A stretch of DNA of 64,000 bases, taken from Hyposmocoma kahamanoa. Its lineage: Eukaryota > Arthropoda > Insecta > Lepidoptera > Cosmopterigidae. The position numbers were made by a program, and so were the translations under genes. Under the pieces are notes generated by a model. It was not told the DNA's origin and did no database searches. It was given only the letters and a program-made list of their open reading frames with translations. Location: the NCBI RefSeq assembly GCF_003589595.1, contig NW_020653900.1:3494418-3558417 (forward strand), written 5' to 3'. Positions 52,691 to 62,689 of the stretch are shown one piece after another; the stretch's first letter is position 1, and the number at the start of each line of letters is the position of its first letter.

Positions 52691-52805
52691 AGACGTCCTT
52701 TCGATACAAACATGCGTAAGCGTAGATTCAATAGCGCGTTTGCATCGATACAGCCATCTTCAAATCGTATTGTATCACTGCAAACGCTCCTGTGTAACCG
52801 TACTA

Positions 52806-53610
52806 AAGCCTACTAAACTGTTTTTGGTTTCTTTTTTCATTTCTGTATTATTGCTTTCGTAGTATATTCCTTGAACTGCAAAACATAGACAACAAAATCT
52901 TTTAATTCCGGTTTTCAATAATTCCAGCTGCAATTTAAGTTCTCCCGGGCTTCCCGCTTTATTACCCTCTTTACCGCTAATTTTATAGCCGCAACCGTAG
53001 TTTCCATCGCAATTTATGGCCGTTTTATACTCTAAACAATTAGAAGTTTCAGTAAACAGTTGCAATAAATAATTACAGTTAATGTACAATATGCTGGAGC
53101 TTATTAGTACTTGGGTAGTTTCATTTGGTTTACTCGGAAATGTAACGTTAATCTCATAGAGACTTAAAATGATACACTTGAGAATTTCACCACGTTTTGA
53201 TAATTTTTTAATTAATTTGGTTATATAACAGGTAACCTACGCCATTAAAGCCCTATTGGATGATGATAAGGCCCTTGAAATTCTTAATCGGGTTTATATT
53301 GCAACGGCACGAAACTGTATCGACTGTGGAAATTTGAAAGGTCGTAAGGAATATTTTGTCGTAATAGAAAATATTCCTTACTACAAAGTATCGCTTACGA
53401 CATTTCAAAATTCGATATATCAACGAAATTGTTACTCTTATATCCAACATCGATATGCATATACAAGGTTGTTTATTGTAAAATATTAATATCCTCACTG
53501 GACTATATTACTATCATAATAAACAACAATTTTTGTTCCAAAACAACAAAACATAAAATAATATTTTATATGTATTAAAATATCTTTTTATTTTTTATTC
53601 TACTATCTGA
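52806..53610. other. No feature recognised
   Basis: A 104-codon minus-strand frame (52775-53089) and two antiparallel frames at 53253-53498 lie here. A local inverted motif (GGAATATTTTGTCGTAATAG / GAAAATATTCCTTACTAC) explains the matching frames. No gene recognised. Confidence 0.4.
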
Positions 53611-53616
53611 CACTTT

Positions 53617-53918
53617 AAGGCTCAAATCACATTGTCGCAGAGTCGAAGCGTCGCGACGCGTCATGTTTTTCGCCTATAGCATAATTATCTCTATTTTCCC
53701 ATTATTAAGGTACAAATTTGTGTTATGCAAATATGGACTCAAGCGTGGCTGCGCGTTACTTAAGAGCAGTAAGCCGTCTGACGCCGACCACAATGTGATC
53801 CGGGCGCACTAATGCGAGCGTTGTCGCGCGTCGATGCGCGTCGCTAGGCGTTATAGTTGAAAAACAGGACGCGACGCGACGCTTCGACGCCGCGCCAGTG
53901 TGAGTTGAGTCTTAGATC
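53617..53918. mobile_element. CpG-rich MITE with ~60-bp inverted ends
   Basis: Left: TTAAGGCTCAAATCACATTG, TCGCAGAGTCGAAGCGTCGC and GACGCGTCATGTTTTTCG. Right: its approximate reverse complement, AAAACAGGACGCGACGCGAC, GCTTCGACGCCGCGCCAGTG and TGAGTTGAGTCTTA. About 300 bp, no coding frame. One copy here. Confidence 0.8.
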
Positions 53919-54135
53919 TGTATTTCGAATAAAGTTGTTTAGCGACTCCTCCCATATGCTTCCTTTTGGTACCGCACAGAGTTATCACCTTTTAGAGCGA
54001 TCTGTTTAAATATACTTGTACGAAAGTAAAAACTGATGAATCGTTAAAAGTCATGGAACAAAAGTTATTGTTTATGATGTTACCCACGCTCCTGAAAGCT
54101 TGTTAGTATTTTAAAAATACACCTGTATAGAAAGG

Positions 54136-54463
54136 ACAGTAAGGGCTCTTTCAGAGTGCAGGCGCAGGCGAGGCGGCGGGGGGCGGGTGTGGGCGCGTCT
54201 TGGCGTCTTCCCTTTCACACTACCGAAGCGGCTACGAGCGGGTAGACCCACACGTCGACATTGCATACAGACGCTAGACACTAGACCAAGCACTGTGAAA
54301 GGTATGGTCGGACCGAGCCAACAGCTCTTCAACGGTTCTTCAACAGCTTCAATGCTTCAACAGCGTTCACAGTGGCCACGCGCCCCGCTAGGAGCATCTA
54401 CGTACATTTGATTTACGAACGCGCACTCACAACCGCGCCCGCCGCCACTCTGAATAAGGCCTA
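54136..54463. mobile_element. GC-rich MITE with ~30-bp imperfect inverted ends
   Basis: Left AAGGGCTCTTTCAGAGTGCA then GGCGCAGGCG; right CGCGCCCGCCGCCACTCTGA then ATAAGGCCT. About 330 bp. The frames of 73-74 codons across it are by-products of high GC. Same general build as the 53.6 kb element but a different sequence. Confidence 0.65.
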
Positions 54464-54790
54464 TGAATGCAATAACGGGGTGGCGACGAATAGTAACGTA
54501 CAATGATGTAATATATTAACGTACACGTTTCGTAATTAATAAATGAAAAGTATATTCAAATATGAAAGTCGTCTTACAGCCTTGTTGTCGTTCCGTCAAT
54601 GTGCATGGCGTGGTATTTAAAGCTAGGGAGGGGCGGAGAGTGTTTAGTCTCGTTACTTTTTTATTCTCTGGTACGGAGCAGTCCGCGTCACTGTAAAATG
54701 ATGTTCTGACGCACACGTGTTTCTCCGCTGTGGTGTTCCGCGCGGACGGTCGCAAATACATCCGCTTTGCTCTGAACCCAGTCTAAGATC
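54464..54790. other. No feature recognised
   Basis: An 81-codon minus-strand frame (54516-54761) shows no recognisable motif. Partly GC-rich. Confidence 0.35.
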
Positions 54791-54794
54791 TGCT

Positions 54795-54880
54795 GATTCG
54801 ATGAGCGGTGGTTAGGAACCAGTTGGATCGAAAGAAGTTTTTATTCTCTATGTTCAACCTTTGAATCAATAATAATTAAA
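54795..54880 (+). repeat. SINE B fragment
   Basis: GTTGGATCGAAAGAAGTTTT, TATTCTCTATGTTCAACCTT and TGAATCAATAATAATTAAAC are a diverged SINE B tail after a lost head. Confidence 0.45.
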
Positions 54881-54902
54881 CTTTAATGTATACCGAAGAA
54901 CT

Positions 54903-55185
54903 GAAGAGAAGCCATGGTAGCCTAATGGTTGGATCTACCGCCTCTCAAGCAGAGGCCGTGGGCTCGAATCCGGACTCGCATCTCAGAGTTTCTCGAAATT
55001 TTATTTGAAATTTGATGTTGAGATTTTCGATAAAGGAAAACATCGTGTCGAAACCTGCACATCGAAGAAGTTCATAGATCAAAGTCCCCAATCCGTATTG
55101 GAGCAGCTTGGCGGCCTATGGCACAAACCCTCGCCCGAGAGGAGACCCGTACCCAGCAGCGGGACGTATAAATCGATGATTTAAT
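54903..55185 (+). mobile_element. tRNA-derived SINE with LINE-like 3' part
   Basis: Head CCATGGTAGCCTAATGGTTG (A box TAGCCTAATGG) and GTGGGCTCGAATCCGGACTC (B box). The body has AAAGGAAAACATCGTGTCGA, AACCTGCACATCGAAGAAGT, CGTATTGGAGCAGCTTGGCG and CCCGAGAGGAGACCCGTACC, ending CAGCAGCGGGACGTATAAAT. I know this order from a widespread insect SINE whose 3' part resembles RTE-type LINE ends. Single copy here. Confidence 0.75.
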
Positions 55186-55535
55186 ACTTTATACAGCATT
55201 TTGCACTTTGATTTCGATATTATTTGATTTGAATTTAAATTTATGCGGTTCTTGGCTGTTTAATATTGGGAAATTGATATTACTTTACATATTCTCGAAA
55301 TAATTAAGACTGCGCTGAGGTAGCGGTACGTAATTGCGAAATAATTGTGTTCGTCTCATCTCTTGCTGTATCGTCGTTACTAAAGCTTTAGTTATGAAAT
55401 TAATGTATAAGATATTTAAGAATTCACCCTATAAATCACACTTTTTAGAAACAAGATTACTTGTAGTAATCTCCGTAGAAAAAAAACCAAAGTTATCTCT
55501 AAAAAACGAAATAAACCATTAGTACGGCGTAAATG
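55186..55535. other. No feature recognised
   Basis: AT-rich spacer with a 62-codon frame only. Confidence 0.4.
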
Positions 55536-55539
55536 TTTC

Positions 55540-55845
55540 ACGTAAAGTCATTGACTTACAAATAAATGGACGACGGGTCTAATACAAAAACCACGAAAAA
55601 AAGTCCCAAGTCAACCTATTTAAACGTAGTGACATGTTAAGGAATATGAAAAAGCTAAAACGTTGAATTTAAATTGTAATGTCATCGCAGTACTGTCTAA
55701 TTTTGCTTGCTTCGCTGTCAGTCGAACAAACGAAGACTAAAACGTGAATGACGCTCTGTACCTATACGATTTTAATGCCCTATAAGTTCGGACACTTTTT
55801 AGCGCGGACCCGACGTCCATATAATTGTAAGTCAATGCGTAAAGT
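55540..55845. mobile_element. MITE with ~35-bp imperfect inverted ends
   Basis: Left ACGTAAAGTCATTGACTTAC then AAATAAATGGACGACGGGTC; right GACCCGACGTCCATATAATT then GTAAGTCAATGCGTAAAGTC. About 305 bp. No coding frame; one copy here. Confidence 0.7.
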
Positions 55846-56670
55846 CATCAGTTTTTGAATAATAACAAAACTACGTCTTTTCTATAACGTATACTCCGCA
55901 TATTTTCAAAATGTGTATTTGTTTTAAAAATACGAAGGTAATACCTAAATTCGCATGTGATCCGCCCATACTAGCCATAGCCGCCACGCTTCTCCCCCTG
56001 CTTCGGCCGTCAGACGTAGAGGTTGTGTCGTTTGGGCTTAGACACGGCTTTTAAAAACGGATGCCACACATACACGAAGGCTTAAAATACCTGAAATCAA
56101 TTAGCGATTTACTAACGAACTTATTTATACACTAACGAGCGGTATATACGAATGGAGGCCGAGCGTCGCAAAACGCGGGAAAACTAAATTCCATTCTCAC
56201 CGTACCAAACTTGCAACGACAATTTCGCGAGTAATATATCCTAGATTCTGCGACTGCGACCTGCAAATTTAAAAATGTTTTATACCCGTTGATATAATGT
56301 TTATACCCGACTGAAATTCGCTTACGTTTCCTTCAGCGTTAATGTATGTTGATGCTCAGTCTCCTGGTAGGGCTAGCACGGGTTATTCCCATCTGATTGC
56401 CTAAACTGATACACAGCCAATTTTAAATCCCAACTGATCCCCTCTATATTTTGCAACTCCCAGCGGATCCCCTCATTGTGTTTGTAAGGTAAGTACAGTC
56501 AAGAGAAAAAGAAGCTTTGAAATCAAATATTCATTTTATTGAGCATTTGTGGTCAAATGTATCACCATCCATATATACTAGCTCGCATTAAAATTTTACC
56601 ATTATTTCTATGAAGCAATATTAAATCTAGAATATTATAAGAGGATGAGGTTTGGTTATTATCTCCTTCT
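55846..56670. other. No feature recognised
   Basis: Mixed composition with a GC-richer part at 55960-56060. TATACCCGTTGATATAATG and TTATACCCGACTGAAATTCG (56281, 56300) look repeat-like but have no partner. Confidence 0.4.
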
Positions 56671-56790
56671 ATTCTTCGACAGGGCGCGATTTGCGTGAGA
56701 GCGACATAAAGTGCGGGATCTCTATGCGATAATAGCATGTCGCGCTTTATGTCGCTATTGCGTATGTCGCGCCTTCCTGAGTTTATAATT
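56671..56790. repeat. CGACAGGGCG element (relative of 11938-12017)
   Basis: CGACAGGGCGCGATTTGCGT, GAGAGCGACATAAAGTGCGG and GATCTCTATGCGATAATAGC, then an inverted run ATGTCGCGCTTTATGTCGCT. GCGACATAAAG against CTTTATGTCGC gives a stem. Slightly longer than the nested 11.9 kb copy. Confidence 0.6.
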
Positions 56791-57280
56791 GCTACGGTCT
56801 TTCTCACTTCCGATTCGAATCACAGCAGCGCTGCTTCACGAAAGAAATATGGTGATACATTCCCTGACAGAGAACCCTACCACAAATAAACGCCTCTGAT
56901 ACTACGCGGATAAGATTCAAACTCCAAAGCGTAAAGCCCAGAATGCTAATGACAGTACATTATTCATTCGTGTTAATATAATGTAGTAGAAAATTTCAAG
57001 TGACGGATTACAAGGCTATAAATTTTAAAGAATAAAGACCGATTACGCCGTGATAGAATAACTATAATATAATAGTAGCGATGAGGCCGTTATACTTTTC
57101 TCGAAGCAATTCACACCTTTCAGTTTTCCATATATAGATATAATATATGAGATAAACTATTGTCGGGAGGACTTAATGTACTTTGTTGAAATATTAATTA
57201 ACATTTAATTTTGAGACAAGTCTTTCTGTAGTTACCGAAATAACTTTGTTCCTTTCTTTTATTCTACTAATTACGCATTA
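56791..57280. other. No feature recognised
   Basis: AT-rich spacer. Confidence 0.4.
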
Positions 57281-57284
57281 ATAA

Positions 57285-57480
57285 TAAAGAAATATTAGAC
57301 AAGATCATATGCGTTACTCTGAACGTGGAAATCGGAACGATGATACCACAAACACCCAGACCCAAGACAATATAGATAAGTTAGTTTATCTACGTTGACC
57401 CGACCGGGTTCGGAACTGGGCTAGTACTAGATGGTATGAAAATCGGTGAGCAAACCACTCTCGACGCCGAAAGTCGTCAA
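57285..57480 (-). mobile_element. SINE family F, decayed copy
   Basis: AATATTAGACAAGATCATAT, GGAACGATGATACCACAAAC, ACCCAGACCCAAGACAATAT, CCGACCGGGTTCGGAACTGG and AACCACTCTCGACGCCGAAA. The layout matches 62395-62635 (CTACAAACACCCAGGACCCG, AGATAATATAAAAAA). B box degraded. Confidence 0.55.
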
Positions 57481-57532
57481 AATAACATTACATTTCGGTA
57501 TATAAATATATACCGATATGTAATGTTATTTT
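57479..57532. repeat. Near-perfect AT-rich palindrome
   Basis: AAAATAACATTACATTTCGG at 57478 pairs with the reverse-complement half CCGATATGTAATGTTATTTT, with the centre TATATAAATATATA. One or two mismatches only. It touches the end of the family F copy. Confidence 0.75.
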
Positions 57533-57896
57533 TTTAAATGTTATAATATAACCCGGTGGTTAAAGTAATATTACATACATATTTAGGATGGAAATTTTAG
57601 ATGGGTCAGCATCCTTATCAGGTCAGGCCTTAACCATCATAGCTATAGGAAAGTGATATTTGAAGATTGTCCTTGTAGTTTAAAGACATTTCGATTGACA
57701 ATCACAGATTTTGAAAAGTGGCACAGGCAGTAAGATAAAAGGCAATTTTCACGAAACTTTTGTTTCATGGCATTTGATCCTATTTCTGATAAGAATCAAA
57801 ACTCTCTATGGGACCAACTCAGGTAAGTAGGTACCTACTAGAAATGTCGGAAATTGCAAAAAACTTCAAAATAAAAATGTGACAGTAGGAATAAGT

Positions 57897-58165
57897 CGTT
57901 CGCTTGGTGGCAAGGCCTATCCATGCAATGCCACTCAAAGGTTTAAATCGCTAAGACCTGAGGGACTCTGCCACTGCGCCCGTCTCACCCTGAGACATAA
58001 GTTACAAGTCTGACAAGTCCCGAGTGCTTGTAATTTAACCAGTACCTTTACCCTTCCAAACAGGAACGCATAATGCTCTTATTACCGCGATGCGGCAGAA
58101 ACAGGTGAGGTGGCAGTACTTTCCTGGACGAACTCTTTCACTAGGAGCTCTATTGCTACTAAATA
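57897..58165 (-). repeat. Family C repeat, copy 16
   Basis: GTTCGCTTGGTGGCAAGGCC, AATCGCTAAGACCTGAGGGA, CACTGCGCCCGTCTCACCCT, GAGACATAAGTTACAAGTCT, CTTGTAATTTAACCAGTACC, GGTGGCAGTACTTTCCTGGA and ACTCTTTCACTAGGAGCTCT. Close to full length. Confidence 0.85.
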
Positions 58166-59285
58166 ATTATTTATTAATTAGTAAACTTTTATTAAATAAT
58201 TAATTAGTAAACGTTGGATAGAAACAGATGGAGGCAGATCACCCGCTTCAGCACATGAGGGAACGACTAGAGAGAGTAAGCTTTTTAAAAAACCAATAAA
58301 TATTATTTAAAAGGAACTTGCTTTTATATCGGTAGCTAGCCCATAATAAACAAATCTGTAATAAAATACTTAACAGCACACTATCAGCAAATGTTTGTGT
58401 CGACATCCACGAAGAAAATAAAATAAATGTGTGACGAGTAAAACCTATTTATCATTGGACTGTTTTCTCTCTGAAAAACTAATCTATTTTTGAGAAACGT
58501 ATTTCAACGCTGTTTGACGGCGAATTTATGTGAGGAGATATGTTTTTTGTTGAATTTTTAATGAGTTGACTGATTTTTATGGACGTTATAAGACTGATCG
58601 TTGAGCTTAAAAAAATGTTTTATTGCGTATCTCGTAAATACACAAATACTTACCTTTTGGGTACCTATTACTGGAGTTTATTTGGGAGTAGTTTCTACTC
58701 AGTAATACAGTCATTGAGGATGACACCTGTTCTACCTGTAAACCCAAACTGTTCGCTAGAGCTATGCTGGGGGACTTTGCAGTATTGAGCATTGTTCACG
58801 CAATCGGCCACAAGTGCCACGAGTTCAAATTCCTTTACGGACAAGTCGGGCTATGTGCCTATTCGATTACTTGAGTTTATGTAAAAGGATGTATAATTCC
58901 TAACCTTGAAAACGACTTTACCTTACCTGAGTCCTAAAAGAATTTGGAATACTAAATTTTTCTGTTATAGGCCATTTCTCACGTCTAATTTCGAAGTTTC
59001 TACGCATGTGATTCCACTGGGAATTCCAGAGAACTCAGTTGTCCAGTTTTTCCTGCTTATAATTTCACGAAAGCAGTTTGCACAATGTTATTTCCCTTGC
59101 TAAATCTATCGCTAAATCTGCTATTCTCTAATCTGTTTTTCCATACACTTGATATCTATCTTTTGGAATGTACTCTTTAGCACGAAAAGTATTCGCGTAA
59201 ACTTTACGGATTCTTAATTTAAATAGAGATACCCGTTCGCGCGTTTACAAATTTGATGACTGTGTTCTTCAACCATTTCTGAGGG
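58166..59285. other. No feature recognised
   Basis: About 1.1 kb. Frames of 60-70 codons only, with no motif. ATTTATTAATTAGTAAAC is directly repeated (58168, 58192). Confidence 0.4.
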
Positions 59286-59289
59286 AGAT

Positions 59290-59650
59290 GCTAGACAATC
59301 ATGAAGGAAGAGTTATGTAGTATCGCTTCAAAATCCTTGCTCTCAAAGTCGAGTCTTATCGAGTTCGAATCAGTCGCCGTATCGTACCACTGCTTCTTTT
59401 TGTTTGTCCAGTTACACCGACTAGTCTATCAGTGGTCTTGTTTGCAAGTAACTGTTTTCATACTTCCATCAGCTGGCAGCGTCACGTTAGAAATCCGTGC
59501 TTCGTTCAGAACTTGCCTGCGTATGACGGCTTCTCCCATTACCTACTGGTCGAGTTCCGGAGTCACCTTGTCGCTATATTTGTCGGCACCATCCGACCCT
59601 TTTCCATTGTTGTTCAGTTTTAGTTCGATAACAACAACCGTTGTACACTA
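59290..59650 (-). pseudogene. Unidentified coding-like remnant
   Basis: The minus strand reads TVVVIELKLNNNGKGSDGAD, KYSDKVTPELDQ, stop, VMGEAVIRRQVLNEARISNV, TLPADGSMKTVTCKQDH, two stops, TSRCNWTNKKKQWYDTATDS and RLDFESKDFEAILHNSSF. Only three stops in about 117 codons, with protein-like residue usage. The opposite strand has a 116-codon frame without stops, but its Ser/Phe-rich product looks like an antisense shadow. Family not recognised. Confidence 0.35.
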
Positions 59651-59721
59651 AACCCACGCCACACAATCCTGTTCTTCATCTTTTTTTTTGTAATATTCAA
59701 GTGTCGGAACAAACAAATCGT

Positions 59722-59880
59722 GTGCCTGAGACAAAAGTTGACAAGTGCCATGTGCCTGCAATTTCACCAGCACCCTTACCCGAAATCGAAACGCAGTAAT
59801 GCTCACATTACTGCTTGGCAGCAGAATTAGATACTTCTTTGGACGAACTTTTTCACAAGGAGCTCTGCTACTGCAAAAAC
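59722..59880 (-). repeat. Family C repeat, partial copy 17
   Basis: CGTGTGCCTGAGACAAAAGT, TGTGCCTGCAATTTCACCAG, CACCCTTACCCGAAATCG, GCAGTAATGCTCACATTACT and GGACGAACTTTTTCACAAGG, ending AGCTCTGCTACTGCAAAA. The first half is absent. Confidence 0.8.
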
Positions 59881-60545
59881 CTATAATATTGTTTTCGTTT
59901 TTTTATATATAATTTGTATTTTCCTTTTATTCTTTTACTTTTTCGATTTCATAGTTCTTTACCTCTAAATCACTGTCGCTTCACGATACAATGAACTTAA
60001 ATGGAAAGAAATATCAGAGTTATTCCACTTTATTTTGATAACGTCCCAAGGAAAAAAATACTTGTAAGATCAAGGACAGTCATTTGGTACCAGTACTTTT
60101 CTCATTATTTTGATCAAAAGGGTTTATCACGAGCTCTCTACCTATATTCCCCACTATACCATATATAAGTAGATATACCTACACTCACTATAACATATTT
60201 TAGGGAACTTTTCTTATTTGGTTCTGGTTTGGGCATGCTGAGAAGAGCCTAAATGTGAATTCGTTGCTCTGGTACTTATGGTACAGGGTTTAGCACCAGC
60301 TAATTGGTGTTGTTGTCTGGCATACTATTAAAACAACCGAAATCGAAAGTTGACAAGCTAATAACCAATCAATAAAAAAAAACCAATAACTAATAATAAT
60401 GATCGGAATAATGGAGTTCATTTAACTAAACTAAAGAATAACGTGGAAATTACCTTCTACAAATCCCGTGACGTCTTGGAAATGATTATATTTGAATATG
60501 CCCATTGTTAATGAAATTCGAGAGCGTTGGCGACAAATTATAACT
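59881..60545. other. No feature recognised
   Basis: AT-rich spacer. Confidence 0.4.
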
Positions 60546-60547
60546 TT

Positions 60548-60720
60548 AACTGCCTCCGTAGCCGAACGGTTATCTTGCTCGACTGCGACGCAGAGGTCCA
60601 GGGTACGATTCCCGGGCCGGGAGAAATATTTATGGCCTACATTTATTTCTCTTGTGAATTTGGGTGTAATTTGTGGTTGTCTATGTGTCTCCATGGCACT
60701 CGTAATACAGGGTTTCCCTA
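60548..60720 (+). mobile_element. SINE A copy
   Basis: Head AACTGCCTCCGTAGCCGAAC and GGTACGATTCCCGGGCCGGG (B box with one change), body TGGCCTACATTTATTTCTCT and GGGTGTAATTTGTGGTTGTC, end ACAGGGTTTCCCTATG. Truncated just before the GCGGGGCTATG block; followed by TTATTATTATT. Confidence 0.85.
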
Positions 60721-60845
60721 TGTTATTATTATTTCCCATTACGTATTTGCTTTAAGCGAATGTTTCAGAAAGTAATATTCATAATTGTGTTTCTTTAGGT
60801 GCTAAAGTATTCAAATACTTTGACTATTTAAAAGTAAACATATAT

Positions 60846-60896
60846 AGGAAATGAAACTATTTTTCATTTAAATACGGAAAAATAGTTTCATTTTCT
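60846..60896. repeat. 20-bp hairpin
   Basis: AGGAAATGAAACTATTTTTC (60846-60865) pairs with GAAAAATAGTTTCATTTTCT (60877-60896) with one mismatch around an 11-nt loop. Followed by the block shared with 42225-42260. Confidence 0.7.
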
Positions 60897-61139
60897 ATGT
60901 GTTACAATTGCGAAAACCAAAGAACTCGATAAGTAAACATATAATTTATAATTTGGAATGTTTAGAAATAGAACAGTAAAATAAGAAATTTTATACGCAT
61001 TGATAAGGAAATGGGTATGTCCATACAAAAAAAATGGTCATACTTTAGGTAAATTAACTTTCTCAATTAGGATCACTGCTAATAATAACACTTAAATTAA
61101 ATTATACTTAAAATGGAACACTACCGACTACTAAGAAAA

Positions 61140-61445
61140 ACTCTTTCAATTCGGGTGCAGTCGAACCAGCGCCTTCAAGCAATCCGTGCTAGACACCCTG
61201 CCAATTAAGCCAGGGAACGTACCAGCAAACCTTACGAAATTTTCTATAGTTTTTGGTTTTCAACGACTTTTTTGCCGTAGCGTCTATGAGAAATCTATTT
61301 CTTCACTCTGCCAGTTACTTTTACAGCTACCAGCAGCTGACTAGGGTTTTTGCTATAATAATTGTAAATTTTAAGTTTGTTAAATGTCACGATGTTTTAC
61401 TTTCTTTTTGATATTCCATTATTTTTTGGGAAATTACTCCACTAG
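61140..61445 (-). mobile_element. SINE B, head plus body copy
   Basis: 61140-61245 holds a decayed head (AATTAAGCCAGGGAACGTAC reversed). 61255-61445 holds the body (TTTTCAACGACTTTTTTGCC, GAGAAATCTATTTCTTCACT, TACAGCTACCAGCAGC, GGGAAATTACTCCACTAGTA). The order matches 45180-45480. Confidence 0.65.
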
Positions 61446-61506
61446 TACAATATCATGGCAGAAAAACTTAAAAATAGCTTAAATTATAATTATAACTTTT
61501 TTGTAA

Positions 61507-61640
61507 AAAAAAACCGACGAACGAAAGTACGCGAAACCGGATTCATCCCCTAGTTTGCCACCCTTAGAGGTGAAATATTTACTTCAAATTTAAATGTGAC
61601 CAATACTGAGGTACTCCCGTCCAACAAAAAATAATCAGAA
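61507..61640 (-). repeat. Family D element, truncated
   Basis: AAACCGACGAACGAAAGTAC, AAACCGGATTCATCCCCTAG, TTTGCCACCCTTAGAGGTGA and CCGTCCAACAAAAAATAATC. The outer terminal part (GTATTTTT..AAGGAGG) is lost. Confidence 0.65.
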
Positions 61641-62173
61641 CGAGGAATAGATTCAGAGTCTAGGTTTAAAATGCCATGTGCAACTTATGAACATGCCAGT
61701 TTGAGGTTAGGGTATGCCTCCATTTTGCACCGGCCATCGTCCTTTCATACCTTTATCCCTCTCACGTTGTTACCTGGACGATGTCTTTCGATTTCCACAA
61801 TGACGTACACAACACCCAACCAAGCAAAGACCGTAGTTTTTGGCACTAAATTGTCCTAGCAACTCTCACCGAAATTTCAAAGTTTCGAAGTCAATGTCAT
61901 TATTTAGAAACACGCTGTAAAAAAGCATTACGTATGCGCAAAATATATCTCTATCATTTTAAATATTTTAAAAGAAGACATTCTGTTTTTCTCGCTAAAA
62001 ATCTTTGTCGTTTATCACATATGAGTATTATGATAAAAAATGTGTTGTCACCTATCATTTTGTGTAATCGCTATAAAATTTATAATGATGTTTAGATAAT
62101 GGCAATGCCACATGCGTCGTACGACTTTTCAATAGATAGTCGGATTCTTCTAAATTACATAGCAACAGATTGG
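61641..62173. other. No feature recognised
   Basis: AT-rich spacer with a 62-codon frame. Confidence 0.4.
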
Positions 62174-62348
62174 GGGTCGTATTCCAGAACTCTACTCAAT
62201 GCTCAAGTCAGGACTTGAACATACTTGAGTATGATTTCAAGCACTGGATATACGACCCTAATGGCAAGGACTTGAGTATGATTTTCACTGCTCACTGCAA
62301 TACTCAAGTCCTGTTTTGAGTATTGAGTAGACTTCTGGAATACGATCC
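62174..62348. mobile_element. PIF/Harbinger-type MITE, second copy
   Basis: GGGTCGTATTCCAGAACTCT, then ACTCAATGCTCAAGTCAGG, is inverted at 62310-62348 (GAGTATTGAGTAGACTTCTG then GAATACGATCC). About 175 bp, same family as 33325-33489 but with several changes in the right end. A clear TAA duplication is no longer visible. Internal CGACCCTAATGGCAAGGACT is related to the first copy's centre. Confidence 0.8.
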
Positions 62349-62394
62349 TCAGTATTCATTCTTTCTTCGTGAGCCGTTACTGGTAAATATTGAA

Positions 62395-62635
62395 TATATA
62401 AATATTAGAACTGCATCACATACATTGCTCTAATCCCAAAGTATGTAACTAAAACACTTGTCTGATTTGCATAAATCTGAGACAGCGACGGTGCTACAAA
62501 CACCCAGGACCCGAGATAATATAAAAAATTTTAGTTTTCTACATTGAACCAGCCGGGGATCGAAACCAGGACCTCATAAATGGTGACATCATGAAAACTA
62601 GTGTGCAAGCCAGTTAATCACGGAGATCGTCAAGA
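62395..62635 (-). mobile_element. SINE family F copy
   Basis: ATATTAGAACTGCATCACAT, TTGCTCTAATCCCAAAGTAT, CTACAAACACCCAGGACCCG, CCAGCCGGGGATCGAAACCA, GGACCTCATAAATGGTGACA and GCAAGCCAGTTAATCACGGA. On the minus strand the A and B boxes can be traced but carry changes. Confidence 0.65.
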
Positions 62636-62689
62636 AGAAGCAAACAGGAAGAAGAGAAGTTACTAGTGGAATAGTAACGGCTGGAGAAG

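Larger units (their letters stand above)
52095..52805. mobile_element. CpG-rich MITE, family H copy 3, with nested elements
   Basis: Outer ends CGAGCGGTTACACACGGCAA (52109) and GTGTAACCGTACTAAA (52792) are inverted. Family H units lie on both sides (ATACGTGCGACTCAAGCAGC; GCGCGTTTGCATCGATACAG). The centre holds a foldback MITE (52328-52509) and a copy of the 13.7 kb repeat (52525-52690). So one H element appears to have been entered at least twice. Confidence 0.55.

Noticed and set aside
54111..54411. Pro/Arg-rich frames on both strands
   Set aside because: They lie in a GC-rich MITE with inverted ends, where stops are rare because of composition.
54903..54980. Possible tRNA gene
   Set aside because: Head of a tRNA-derived SINE; no closing acceptor stem and a SINE body follows.
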